The notes below the pieces were generated by a model. That model saw nothing but the letters and a program-made list of their open reading frames with translations, was not told the origin of the DNA and ran no database searches. Of a stretch of 64,000 nt of DNA, positions 1 to 9,229 are shown piece after piece. The position numbers were made by a program, and so were the translations under genes. Location: assembly GCA_963794155.1 (NCBI GenBank), contig CAWCCX010000011.1, positions 1 to 64,000 on the forward strand, in the 5' to 3' direction. How positions within the stretch are numbered: the stretch's first letter is position 1; each line of letters begins with the position of its first letter. This DNA is from Roseiarcus sp963794155 (GTDB lineage: Bacteria > Pseudomonadota > Alphaproteobacteria > Rhizobiales > Beijerinckiaceae).

Positions 1-32
1 AGATTCTCACGGCGAGTCGGTGATAATTCCTT

Positions 33-60
33 GTGCTCCGGATCAAGTGATTCGGAGCAC
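33..60 (+). repeat. near-perfect 28-bp palindrome upstream of IS5 transposase
   Basis: Two 13-base arms pair around a 2-base loop, with a single G-T mismatch. The hairpin ends 5 bases before the transposase start at 66. Such hairpins near IS starts can block read-through from outside promoters; that role is inference. Confidence 0.6.
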
Positions 61-65
61 GGGAC

Positions 66-820
66 ATGGTCAAGCGATACGAGCTTTCGGACCGGCAGTG
101 GGAACGGGTGAAGGACCTGCTTCCGGGTAAAGTTGGCGATCCCGGCCGGTCGGGACGCGACAATCGGCAATTCGTCAACGGCGTCCTTTGGGTTCTGCGT
201 TCGGGGGCGCATTGGCACGATCTTCCCGAGCGATACGGCAAGTGGAAGACCGTCCACACCCGGTTTTCGCGGTGGGCCAAGGCCGGGGTTTGGGAGCGGA
301 TGTTTGAGGCTTTGCTCCGGGATCGCGACAACCAATACCTCATGCTCGACACGACCCTGGTTCGCGCCCACCAACAGGCGGCGACCGGAAAAGGGGGGCC
401 AAAAATCAGGCGCTGGGGCGTTCCCGAGGAGGACTGACCACCAAGATCCATATGCTGGCCGACGCTTTGGGACGCCCGCTCCGGTTCATGCTTACTGGCG
501 GGCAGGTCCATGACATCGTCACAGCGCCGGCCATGATCGACGGCGTCGAGGGCGACGCTCTCATCGCCGATAAGGCCTACGACAGCAACGACTTCCGAAA
601 CCGGATCGCCCAAGCGGGAATGAAAGCGGTCATTCCGTCCAACCGAACACGCAAAGTCATCATCCCGCACGACCGCGACCTCTATAAAGCGCGCAACCGC
701 ATCGAACGATGCTTCAACAAGCTCAAGCACTTCCGACGCTTCGCAACCCGCTTCGACCGGCTCGACGCCTGCTTTCTCGCCTTCATCCATCTCGCAGCCG
801 CGATGATATGGATGCGCTGA
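66..820 (+). CDS. IS5-family (IS427-type) transposase, two frames joined by -1 frameshift
   Basis: This is the transposase of an IS5-family insertion sequence, a DDE enzyme that cuts and inserts the element. The first frame (66-437, 123 aa) carries the N-terminal DUF4096-like part, including LSDRQWERVKDLLPG and the first catalytic aspartate in MLDTTLVRAHQ. The second frame (open from at least 452 to 820) carries the second aspartate (IADKAYDS) and the C-terminal glutamate region (RNRIERCFNKLKHFRR). Slipping back one base at the A5 run (401-405), just after a G6 run, continues the protein in register, so the gene is read as one protein by programmed -1 frameshift, as is usual in this group. 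The right end lies near 835. No left inverted repeat was recognised, so the left end may lie outside the window. Confidence 0.88.
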
Positions 821-840
821 ATGTCGATTCAGCCTAGTAC

Positions 841-1434
841 CTAGGGGCCGCGCAGCCGCACTCAGTCGAGTCCATAATCGCGCACGGTCACGATCTCGAT
901 TACCGCCGAGGACCTTTGTCGCCATCGCGTCGACGCTGCCGAAGGGCTGACGGCTACCTGGGCGACTCGGCGGCCGTTTTGTTGAGACATTTCGGCGAGC
1001 CTCCAACTGAGAACGACGATCGACGTCTGGCCCCGATCTTGCGCAGCGATCGAACAAGCGCGACTTGTTGCTAGCGAGGGGCAAAGGCATGGGCTATCTT
1101 GTATTCCGAGGACGTGAGCCGTTCGACGTGACCGCCGAGCGACTCCCCTCGGCGATCGCGGAGAACGGAATTGTCGTGGCCACCGTGCCAATGTTCGCGT
1201 CCGGGTTCCCAGACCGCTGACGAATCGCTGGGACGGAGATTTGCTGGTGCGAGACTGCGAGCGCCTGGCCCAAACCAGTGAAGAGTCGAATGCAGCCGAT
1301 TCCAGGTGAACCTGTATTCGTAGGGGCTTAAGCCGAGCGCTCCTCCATCCAGAAAAAGGGGCCGCGTTTCGAAAGCCGCGCTTAGAGCTTTTCATTCGTT
1401 TCGTGCGGCAATTGGGGCAATCGTGGGAGCTTAA
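841..1434. other. stretch without a confident gene
   Basis: No complete gene was recognised between the IS5 element and the LamG gene. The only stretch that looks protein-like is a short plus-strand reading at 1089-1220 (43 aa, beginning MGYLVFRGREPFDVTAERL). It could be the tail of a lost gene. The long minus-strand frame here has no recognisable content. Confidence 0.4.
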
Positions 1435-2340
1435 ATGCCGATTTTGTCTTCCCGACCAATGGGTCGTAGACGAGCCTTTGGACTTCTACTCGTTGGCCTC
1501 GCCGCGCTTCCTGCAACTACCTCGTTGGCCAACGATTTAGCGGATGCGGGGCTGGTGGCGCATTGGAATTTCGAGGAAGGCGGCGGCGACACGGTCAAGG
1601 ACTCCTCCGGCAACGGCAATGACGGCGCAATCGTCGCGACGGCACCCTCGGAGGCGAAATGGGGCACAGGTGATTTCGCGCGATCGCTTTCTGTTCGCGA
1701 CGGCGGTCACGTCTTCGTTCCTGCGTCCGACTCCCTCAACACGCTGAGGCGCACCATTACCGTGGCGGTGCATATCTATCCTCGAAGCCTTTGGTCTCCC
1801 CCAACTCTCTATCAACGCCTCTGGAAAAGAGCGCGAAAATGGCTAGGGCTCGTCGAAAAGCCGGCAAAAGGGGATCCCGGTTTTACGGCTGTCGTGAAGC
1901 GCCAGTGGAGAGAAGCCAAGCATCCAGGCCTATTTTATCTCGGGTACGGCCGGGAGGACAATATTGACTACTATAAATGGCATGTCGGTCTCGTGGGAGG
2001 AGAAACCGACATCTATCGGCTTCCCGTCGGTCAGACCCGGCCTGCAGTCGGACGGTGGGTCCACATTGCGGGCGTCTATGACGCCGGGACGGGAAAGGCC
2101 TCCCTTTATGTCGATGGCAAGCTGATCGGCGGCGACACCCAAGCTGGCGAAATCCGGCTCGATGCGGAGAGTTTGAAACGGCCCATAATCCTTGGGGGCG
2201 AACTGAACGCCGCCGACATCAACGACGTTGAAAATGTATTCGACGGCTATGTCGACGACGTCCGCGTTTACGACCGGGCTCTTTCCGCGGAAGAGATCGG
2301 GAATCTGGCCGCGGAGGCCGAGAAACGGGTCGCTAGATAA
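1435..2340 (+). CDS. secreted LamG-domain (concanavalin A-like) protein
   Basis: The product is a 301-aa exported protein with a laminin-G/jelly-roll lectin-like fold, probably binding carbohydrate or another surface ligand. Residues 1-32 form a signal peptide: Arg-rich MGRRR, then a hydrophobic stretch ending near SLAND. The fold is indicated by the opening LVAHWNFEEGGGDTVKDSSG, the central GRWVHIAGVYDAGTGKASLY with VDGKLIGG, and the closing YVDDVRVYDRALSAEEI, all characteristic of LamG_3 domains. A GGGAG ribosome site lies about 6 bases before ATG 1435; ATG 1459 is an alternative start. An insert around residues 120-150 rich in Lys, Arg and Trp is unusual for the family. It stands alone between mobile elements, so its partner is unknown. 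Confidence 0.8.
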   Translation: MPILSSRPMGRRRAFGLLLVGLAALPATTSLANDLADAGLVAHWNFEEGGGDTVKDSSGNGNDGAIVATAPSEAKWGTGDFARSLSVRDGGHVFVPASDSLNTLRRTITVAVHIYPRSLWSPPTLYQRLWKRARKWLGLVEKPAKGDPGFTAVVKRQWREAKHPGLFYLGYGREDNIDYYKWHVGLVGGETDIYRLPVGQTRPAVGRWVHIAGVYDAGTGKASLYVDGKLIGGDTQAGEIRLDAESLKRPIILGGELNAADINDVENVFDGYVDDVRVYDRALSAEEIGNLAAEAEKRVAR

Positions 2341-2771
2341 GAGGGGCGGACGAGCGCACTCTCGGAAACGTCGGAACACCCGTCTGGACAACATCGCGGC
2401 TCAAAGCGCGGTGCATCCAACCGCGTCATTCAAATGTCGCAGCAGGCTCCCGTCCGAGCGCTGATGGGCCCGCAGGTTCCGGAGTTGTGAAAGGGACATG
2501 GAGCATAACGGACTCGACACTTAGCTGTTCATCGGCGGCTTTCTATCAACGACCGGTTCGGTCGGCGAGGGCCATTTTGGGCACGCGATGGAATTACGGG
2601 CTTTGGCACGGATTCCGGTCCTTCCGGAAGCGACCCTTGTAGGCGCGCTCTCCACCCGACTGCGACGTTCCCGCCCATCAAATCAGAAATGGGCCATGGG
2701 CTAGTGGCTGCGTGCGCCGAGTTCGCATGCAACAGGCAGATGCGCGGCTCAAGCTTCTCTTGTGCTATTCT
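2341..2771. other. intergenic stretch, nothing recognised
   Basis: No open frame here resembles a known protein and no clear repeat was seen. It separates the LamG gene from the interrupted cyclase gene. Confidence 0.5.
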
Positions 2772-2797
2772 CCATGGCGCGTGAGGACGCGCCATGG
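2772..2797 (+). promoter_or_regulatory. hairpin over the start codon of the cyclase gene
   Basis: An 11-bp perfect stem (CCATGGCGCGT against ACGCGCCATGG) has a GAGG loop. The loop is the likely ribosome site (2783-2786) and the start codon at 2794 lies in the right arm. It could damp translation; this is inference. Confidence 0.5.
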
Positions 2798-2836
2798 CCG
2801 AGACCCGTCAAATTGCGGCGATCCTGGTGGCCGATA

Positions 2837-2844
2837 TGGTCGGC
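2837..2844 (+). repeat. target-site duplication, left copy
   Basis: TGGTCGGC is duplicated at 5436-5443 on the other side of the IS21 element. Identity extends to 10 bases if the flanking A and T are counted. An 8-bp duplication is within the IS21 range. Confidence 0.85.
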
Positions 2845-2942
2845 TGCGGATTCCGACGAAAGCGCCATGTTGTAACGACGTGATGCCGCCACCTGTAACG
2901 GAATGATGCCGCCATGGTGGTGCGGGCTCGCTGGCGCTTCGA

Positions 2943-3719
2943 TTATTGGCGCTTGGGCTGTTGTCTGGTCAAGCTTTCATCTGCAATTTTTTCACGACTT
3001 GGCCGGACGCGTCGCAAGCTTTCGCCAGCCAGTTCGATCCGATGGGCGTTGTGAACGAGACGGTCGAGGATCGCATCGGCGTAGGTTGGGTCGTTGACGA
3101 CTTGATGCCAGCGGTCCACGGGGAGTTGGGATGTGACGATGGTCGAGCGGCGGCCGTATCGCTCTTCGAGGATTTCCAGAAGATCATGCCGGGCGCCGGC
3201 GTCGAGTGGCTCCAATCCCCAATCGTCGAGAATGAGAAGGTCGGCGCGGCCGAGCGCACGCAGGAGGCGCGGATGACGGCCATCGCCGCGCGCCAGGGCG
3301 AGATCTTCGAAGAGCTTTGGGATGCGGTGATAGAGCACCGAGCGATTATCGCGGCAGGCCTTGTGGCCAAGCGCTGAAGCGAGCCATGACTTGCCGACGC
3401 CGGTCGGGCCAACGAGGGTCAAGTTTTCGTGGGCCTCGACCCAATGCCCCTCGACGAGCTTTTGGAACAGGGGCCGATCGAGGCCGCGCGGGCTTCGATA
3501 ATCGACATCTTCGGCGCAGGCTTGCTGGCGCAATTTGGCGTAGCGCAGTCGCGCCGCGAATCTCTTATCCTGACGCCATGACGCCTCGCGATCGAGCAGA
3601 AGCCCCAGCCATTCGCGTTTGTCGAGATTGTCGGCCTCGGCGCCGATTTCCGTAAAGCCCTTGGCCATGCCCTGGAGGCCGAGGGCGTAAAGTTGATCGA
3701 GGGTCGGATGTTTGAGCAA
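2943..3719 (-). CDS. istB: IstB-like ATP-binding transposition helper
   Basis: IstB is the AAA+ ATPase of IS21 elements. It binds DNA and directs the IstA transposase to the target. The 258-aa protein has an N-terminal helical part (MLKHPTLDQLYALGLQGMAK), Walker A GPTGVGKS at about residue 105, Walker B LLILDDWG at about 160 and a sensor-like TIVTSQLPVDRWH. Length and motif order are normal, so it appears intact. It lies 11 bases after the istA stop in the same direction, the usual istA-istB operon. Confidence 0.93.
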   Translation of the reverse strand: MLKHPTLDQLYALGLQGMAKGFTEIGAEADNLDKREWLGLLLDREASWRQDKRFAARLRYAKLRQQACAEDVDYRSPRGLDRPLFQKLVEGHWVEAHENLTLVGPTGVGKSWLASALGHKACRDNRSVLYHRIPKLFEDLALARGDGRHPRLLRALGRADLLILDDWGLEPLDAGARHDLLEILEERYGRRSTIVTSQLPVDRWHQVVNDPTYADAILDRLVHNAHRIELAGESLRRVRPSREKIADESLTRQQPKRQ

Positions 3720-3730
3720 GATCGCTTCTC

Positions 3731-5282
3731 CTAATTGTAATAGCGCGGGCCACGGATATTGGGATGCAGGATCGGCGTTCCGTCCGCGGCGCGCTTTTGC
3801 GCGGGGCGCCGATCAAGATTGTTGTCGAGGATGGACTTGACGGAGCCATAGGTGTGCGCGCCGATATCAATGGCGCGTTCGGCCGCCGCTTCGACGCGTC
3901 CGACGCCATAGGGACCGGAAAGGCGGACGATCCCCAGACACGCCCGGTAGCCCTGTTCCGGATGCGGTCTATGCTCGAGAATCTGCTCGCAGAGCGCCGC
4001 AGTCGCCGGTCCGATCGCGCGCGCATCCTGGCGGATGCGGTCGATCGTCCAGCCCGCATAGCGGCGGTGGGAGGACGGCATGTGTTCGGGGATCGTCGTA
4101 TGTTTGCGATTGCCGCTGATGCGCAAATGCGCGGCGATCCGCTCGCCTTTGAGGAAAATCTCGACCGTCCTGGCGGTCATCCGGACGTCCACCTCGGCGC
4201 GGGCGAAGCGATAGGGAACGCTGTAATAGTGAGAGCCGGCGTCGACGTGATAATCGATGCCGACCCGACAGACGCGCCATTCGCTAAAGACATAGGGCTC
4301 GGCCGGCAGAGACTTGAGCGCCGGACGGTCGATCGCCTCCAGCAATTGCCGGCGAGTCACGCCGAGCCTCCGGATGGGTCGTTCTTCGTTCAGATGCTTG
4401 AGCAACTCGCCGATGGCTTCGTTGACCTCAGCCAGGCTGATGAAGATGCGGTGACGCAACCGCCCGAGCAGCCAGCGCTCGACAATCAGCACCGCTTGTT
4501 CGACTTTCGCCTTGTCGCGAGGTTTTCTCGGCCGCGCCGGCAGGATGGCGGTGTCGTAATGGGCCGCCATTTCGGCATAGGTGCGATTGACCAGAGGGTC
4601 ATAGAAGCAGGCCTTTATGACGGCGGTCCTGGTATTGTCCGGCACGAGCAAATGGGGAACGCCGCCGATCGCCGCGAAAGCATGCACGTGGGCGTCGATC
4701 CAATCGGGAAGCGTCTGCGTCCAGCTCGCCCAGGCAAAGGTGAAGCTCGATGCGCCGAGCACCGCGACGAATATCTGCGCCTTGCGCATCTCGCCCGTCA
4801 GCCGATCAATCAGGACTGGAACGCCATCGCCGGCGTAATCGACAAACAATCGTTCGCCCGCCGCATGCGTCTGGCGCATCGTCGGCGACAATTTTGTCTC
4901 GAAGGCTCGGTAAAGTTCGCAGAACCGCGAATAGCTGTAGCCGCCTGGGTTCTGCGCAATATACTCGTCCCAGACGATCAGCAGGGTGACGTGCTTGCGT
5001 TTCATCTCCCGATGAACCGCCGGCCAGTCCGGTTCGGCATGGCGCCGATGACCCCCTTTTACTGCGCCGGTTGGCGTAAAGCGCAGCTTCCAACCCTTCG
5101 TCGCTCAGGCCCTCGGGTAGCGGCCAGATCAAGTCCGAACTCTCGAAACGGCTCAAGGTCTCCCGCACCGTCGAACGCGCCAACCCAAGACGCCGGGCAA
5201 TCTCGCTCGTCGTGAGCGAAGACAAATATTTAAGGCGAATGATCACGCGTACATCGCGCATGGCGACTTTCTCGGCTGGCAT
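3731..5282 (-). CDS. istA: IstA transposase of IS21, with a frame break near codon 77
   Basis: IstA is the DDE (rve-type) transposase of the IS21 element. The N-terminal part (start 5282, MPAEKVAMRDVRVIIRLK) has the helix-turn-helix SLTTSEIARRLGLARSTVRE. The remainder (3731-5005 and just upstream) has the catalytic core beginning ERLFVDYAGDGVPV and a CDS region with VGIDYHVDAGSHYYSVPYRF. The two parts are in different frames. The expected join ANRRSKRG-HRRHAEPDW is reached only by dropping one base in the run AAAAGGGGG (forward 5052-5060). Either a one-base insertion disabled the gene or the slippery run allows frameshifting. Everything else looks intact. Confidence 0.85.
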
Positions 5283-5435
5283 CGGTGCTCCCTTGGTGGC
5301 CCAAAGAAGCGACCTTAAATCTGGCCAGCGAGACGCCCACCCTGGCGGGATCATCCCGTTGCAGGTGGCGCAATCATCTCGTTATGAGTGGCGACATCAT
5401 CTCGTTAAAGGTGGCGGCTTCCGTCGGAACCAGCA

Positions 5436-5443
5436 TGGTCGGC
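5436..5443 (+). repeat. target-site duplication, right copy
   Basis: This is the second copy of TGGTCGGC. The cyclase frame resumes directly from it. Confidence 0.85.
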
Positions 5444-6123
5444 TACAGCCGGCTCGCGGGAGCGGACGAGGACCGAACACTCGCGCGGCTGCGGGGGCTG
5501 CGCAGTGATCTCATCGATCCCACCGTCGCCGTGCACCACGGACGCATCGTCAAGCATACGGCGACGGGAGCCTCATCGAGTTTCGCTGCGTAGTCGACGC
5601 TGTGCACTGCGCGATCGAGGTGCAGACCGGCATGGTCGAACGCAATGCAGGTCTTCCGCCAGAGCGCCGCATCGAATTCCGCGTTGGTGTTCATCTGGGC
5701 GACGTGGTCGAGAGGCCGATGGTGACCTCATGGGTGACGGGGTCAACATCGCCGCACGGCTCGAAGGCATTTGCGAGTCCGGTGCGATCTGTCTCTCTGA
5801 GGACGCCTATCGTCTGGTGAAGGGGCGGCTTGATCTGGCCGTCATCGACCTTGGCCCGAAAGAGCTCAAGAACATCGCCGATCCGATCCGGGTCTATTCG
5901 CTTGACGTCAGCCGGCCCGCCCAGGTGAAGCCTGCGCCGGCCTCAGGGCCCGAAAACTCTGCCCCGCCGCGCCTATCGACACTGGTTCTCCCGTTCGCCA
6001 ATCTCTGGGGCGATTCCGGGCAGACTATTTTGTCGACGGCGTGACCGAGAGTCTGACCACTGATCGTGGCACGAACGTCAGCCCGAGACATTTCCATTAA
6101 AGGGGAGCCTTGACCGGGAGAGT

Positions 6124-7782
6124 ATGATTGGTATAACTGCGCACCAGGTGTTTGACCTTTCGAGGAGTCTAGCCGTGCAAGGAACTATCGAAGAGATATT
6201 CTCTGTGCGTGGCGCTTTTCTAGTTGGTCTGCTTTTGATCGCTGCGCTTATTTTTGGAATCAACTTACCTCCTGTACAAGACTATCCAAATCATCTTGCT
6301 CGCTATTGGCTGATTGCAGGGGGCGCGTCTGTCCCGCCAACTTCGAGCATGTTTGCAATCGATTGGCGCTATGCGTCGACGAATGTCGGCGCAGACCTCA
6401 TTGTCGCCCTTCTGGTCGCGATCGTTCCGTACTGGGTAGCTGGAAAACTCCTGCTTGTCGGAGCCTTTGCCGGCCCGCCCGCGGCCGCGGCGTGGCTCAA
6501 TAAAATCCTCTTCGGTCGATGGACTTGGTGGTCGCTGAGTTTCCTCCTCCTGGCCTGGACGACGACGTCTGTCTTCGGATTCGTCAACTACCAGTTGTCG
6601 CTCATGGCGGCGCTTCTGTTTGCCTGCCTCGATACGCGAATACTTTGGTCGCCGGTCCCGAAATTCGTCGCCCGCGTAATCTTCGCCGCGGCCTCGCTGA
6701 TTATTCATCCTTTCGGATTGGTATTTTACATCTTGCTTCTGCTGGCTTTGACGATCGGCCAGACATGGAGCGGCCTATTGGACCGGAAGAGACTATTGCA
6801 GATTGCCCGGGACGCTGTCTGGCCGACTATCGCTGGGATCATACCGGTGGCGTTGCTTCTGGTTCTGGCGCAAAATCCGCCTGGCGAACACGAGACTGGG
6901 ATTTCATACTTCATCCGCGGCGGATTGTCGCCGTGGAGGCTATTCCTTACCGTCGCTTCACCTTTCGTTACCTATCGGATTTGGGTCGACTTCGTGTTTT
7001 TTTCGCCGGTCCTTGCCATTTACCTGTACGCGTTGATGGTGAGGAGAGCCGGAACACATGCAGGAATGCTCACAATCGGCCTGATTACGGCGGCGCTTTC
7101 CCTAATCATGCCTTATAAGGTGGGCGATGGCTCTTTTATTGATCGGCGTTTGCCGCTGATGGCGACCTACCTGCTTTTAGCCGGAGCGCTGCCGCAACCG
7201 TTCAACAATCGGTTCCTCCAGCGCGCCGCCGCGGCGGGCGTTTTTGGGATCGCCGTCGCGCGGACGCTGTGGATCGGCGCCATTTGGTCGGCGAGGGAAG
7301 CGGACGTTCGCGCGGTCGAAGCGGCGCTCAGCGAAGCGCCCCTGGGAGCGGCTATCCTCGATGTTGAGAGCGAGGTCGCCGATGTCTCGACCGCTCCGAT
7401 CGGGCGTTACCTGGCGGCTGGGCGGGCTGACCGAAGGATGCCGACGCTAATGCATGTTCCCGTTATGGCGGTTCCATGGCGCAAGGCGTTCGTTCCGACG
7501 CTATTTGCGACGGCCGGGCAACAACCCGTGCGTATGCTTCCGCCTTGGACGAAGTTGAAGTCTCCGTTTTCGATAATGCCAGACGTTCATATTCTCGACG
7601 CCTCAGACGCATCCGACCAGGTCCGGGCCTTCCCTTACCTGTCCGACTGGCGCGAGAAGTTCGACTATGTCATCGCAATCGGAATGGATCGCGAGGATTT
7701 TAACGGCCCGTTCACGCCTCCTCAGCAGTTGATCCTTGTCGCGGACAAGGGTTACGCCCGCCTCTACCGGATCCAGCGCTGA
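6124..7782 (+). CDS. polytopic membrane protein, GT-C glycosyltransferase-like
   Basis: The 552-aa protein has about ten hydrophobic segments and no named family I can assign with certainty. After the first membrane helix (about residues 30-50) a loop reads PPVQDYPNHLARYW. An acidic motif in the first outer loop is typical of GT-C enzymes, which use lipid-phosphate sugars. Many such D-Y-P-N-H proteins occur in bacterial surface-glycan loci. The C-terminal third (from about residue 400) is soluble and probably periplasmic. It is followed by a GT2-GtrA gene in the same direction. The start at 6124 lacks an obvious ribosome site, and a start further in (before VQGTIEEIFSVRG) is possible. Confidence 0.65.
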   Translation: MIGITAHQVFDLSRSLAVQGTIEEIFSVRGAFLVGLLLIAALIFGINLPPVQDYPNHLARYWLIAGGASVPPTSSMFAIDWRYASTNVGADLIVALLVAIVPYWVAGKLLLVGAFAGPPAAAAWLNKILFGRWTWWSLSFLLLAWTTTSVFGFVNYQLSLMAALLFACLDTRILWSPVPKFVARVIFAAASLIIHPFGLVFYILLLLALTIGQTWSGLLDRKRLLQIARDAVWPTIAGIIPVALLLVLAQNPPGEHETGISYFIRGGLSPWRLFLTVASPFVTYRIWVDFVFFSPVLAIYLYALMVRRAGTHAGMLTIGLITAALSLIMPYKVGDGSFIDRRLPLMATYLLLAGALPQPFNNRFLQRAAAAGVFGIAVARTLWIGAIWSAREADVRAVEAALSEAPLGAAILDVESEVADVSTAPIGRYLAAGRADRRMPTLMHVPVMAVPWRKAFVPTLFATAGQQPVRMLPPWTKLKSPFSIMPDVHILDASDASDQVRAFPYLSDWREKFDYVIAIGMDREDFNGPFTPPQQLILVADKGYARLYRIQR

Positions 7783-7917
7783 CCGAACCGCCGCCCACGC
7801 GAAATGGTACGGTCATGCGCGTTGAGTCCGCTTTCAGGGCTTATCCGCCCAGCCTAAATAAAACGCGGCCTTTTCCGTCGCCAATCAAGTCGCCAAATCA
7901 AAATGAGGGGTGATGTG

Positions 7918-9024
7918 ATGGTGAATGCGAGTCCGACCCTGTCGGTCATCGCGCCGACCTTTCGGGAAGCGGAAAACGTACCTATTCTGTTCGAGCGCAT
8001 GAAGGCCGCGCTAGACGGCTTGGCGTGGGAAATGATCGTTGTCGATGACGACTCGCCAGACGGGACCTTCGACGTCGCTTTCACTATCGCGGCCCGCGAC
8101 GCGAGGATGCGATGCGTGCGGCGACTCGGGCGCTCGGGCCTCGCCGGCGCGGTGATCGAGGGGTGGATGTCGTCAAGCGCCGAGTTCGTCGCGGTGATCG
8201 ACGCCGATCTTCAGCACGACGAGCGAATCCTGCCCGAAATGTATCGGGCCCTGGCGGAGAACCGGGCGGAGCTTGCGATCGGAACCCGGGTGGAGGACGA
8301 CGGGGTCGAGCCCGGTTTCTCGGCGGCGCGCCAGAAGCTGAGCGATCTCGGCGCCTGGCTCTTTCGGCCCGTCGCAGGCGCGGCGGTCAGCGATCCGATG
8401 AGCGGATTTTTCATGCTCCGCCGGGAAATCGCCGAGCGCGTTGCCAGGCGCTTGTCGCCTGACGGCTTCAAGATCCTGGTCGATGTCCTTATGTCGTCAG
8501 ACCAGCCCCTCAAGATCGCCGAGATTCCCTACCGCTTCCGCAAGCGGACTGCCGGCGAATTGAAATTTTCGGCGCTGGTCGGACTCGAATTTCTCGGCCT
8601 CGTCGTTCGTCACGCGAGCGGCGGCTACTTGCCGATCCGCTTCGTTCTCTTCTCTCTGATCGGAGCGTTCGGCTTGGTCGTCCATCTGGCGACGCTTTAT
8701 GCCTTCAAACTGGCGGCCGGACCATCCAGCTTCAGCCTGGCGCAGTTCGCCGCGACGCTCGTCGCAATGGCCAGCAATTTTGTCCTGAACAACGAGGTCA
8801 CTTATCGTAGGCTGCGCTATTCCGGCCTAGGCCTGATTCCCGGGTTCCTCGCCTTTGCGGCCGCGTGCAGCGTTGGCGTATTGGCGAACATCGACGCCGC
8901 CGCATGGATCTATAGGTCGAGCCGGCCCTGGTGGATTCCGGGACTGGCGGGCGCGATGCTTAGCTTGTTCTGGAACTATTCGGTGAGCACAAATCTGATC
9001 TGGCGTCCCCGCCTCCGCGGGTGA
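7918..9024 (+). CDS. GT2 polyprenol-phosphate sugar transferase fused to GtrA-like membrane domain
   Basis: The 368-aa protein joins two domains. Residues 1-235 are a dolichyl-phosphate-mannose-synthase-like GT2: LSVIAPTFREAENV, IVVDDDSPDGT, the metal-binding FVAVIDADLQHDE and the DPMSGFFMLRREI helix. Residues 240-365 form a GtrA-like four-helix membrane domain (GGYLPIRFVLFSLIGAFG to NYSVSTNLIWRP). The enzyme would load a sugar from its nucleotide onto polyprenyl phosphate. GtrA domains are linked to flipping such lipids or to membrane anchoring. ATG 7918 is preferred because AGGGG lies 6 bases upstream; ATG 7903 is the longer alternative. Together with nearby GT-C proteins it fits lipid-linked sugar transfer at the membrane. 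Confidence 0.88.
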   Translation: MVNASPTLSVIAPTFREAENVPILFERMKAALDGLAWEMIVVDDDSPDGTFDVAFTIAARDARMRCVRRLGRSGLAGAVIEGWMSSSAEFVAVIDADLQHDERILPEMYRALAENRAELAIGTRVEDDGVEPGFSAARQKLSDLGAWLFRPVAGAAVSDPMSGFFMLRREIAERVARRLSPDGFKILVDVLMSSDQPLKIAEIPYRFRKRTAGELKFSALVGLEFLGLVVRHASGGYLPIRFVLFSLIGAFGLVVHLATLYAFKLAAGPSSFSLAQFAATLVAMASNFVLNNEVTYRRLRYSGLGLIPGFLAFAAACSVGVLANIDAAAWIYRSSRPWWIPGLAGAMLSLFWNYSVSTNLIWRPRLRG

Positions 9025-9229
9025 TCGCCGTCGTCGGCCGCGCCTGGTCACCAAAGTGGAGGCGTGACTTTAAAGACGCGATAACCGTCCCTCGACAAGC
9101 GCGCCTCGGGGAAGCCCCGCGCCGTGGAAGACCAGCGCCGGGCGAGTCGCGCGCTCTTACCCCCGCCGACAGGCCGGCGCGCGACTTCGCGTGCAACTCC
9201 TCGGCTTAAATGCGGAGGCTGCGCATAGC

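Larger units (their letters stand above)
2845..5435 (-). mobile_element. IS21-family insertion sequence, about 2.59 kb
   Basis: The ends read TGCGGATTCCGACGAAAGC on the left and, reverse-complemented, TGCTGGTTCCGACGGAAGCC on the right, giving TG...CA termini. Further inside, each end carries copies of a motif like AACGRRATGATGCCGCCA (about 2871-2915 and 5345-5410), the multiple transposase sites usual for IS21. The element carries istA and istB on the minus strand. The 8-bp direct repeat TGGTCGGC flanks it (2837-2844 and 5436-5443). Removing the element plus one repeat restores the cyclase frame exactly. Confidence 0.9.
2794..6100 (+). pseudogene. class III adenylate/guanylate cyclase gene, split by IS21 and frameshifted
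   Basis: The gene would make a cyclase-domain protein (nucleotide cyclase fold, probably fused to a TolB-like domain). The 5' piece 2794-2844 encodes MAETRQIAAILVADMVG. Reading resumes at 5436 with MVGYSRLAGADEDRTLARLR, the expected continuation, so the IS21 element interrupted codon 17-18. The 3' part keeps IEFRVGVHLGDVV, DGDLMGDGVNIAARLEGIC and LDLAVIDLGPKELKNI, typical of this family. Three further one-base losses (near 5561, 5713 and 6033) break the frame. The reading fades after DGVTESLTTD, at the start of the TolB-like region. Both the insertion and the frameshifts make it non-functional. Confidence 0.87.

Noticed and set aside
862..1395. 177-aa minus-strand open frame
   Set aside because: Arg/Ser-rich composition typical of a frame in GC-rich noncoding DNA; no motif.
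3764..5215. 483-aa plus-strand open frame
   Set aside because: It is antisense to istA, whose motifs are clear.
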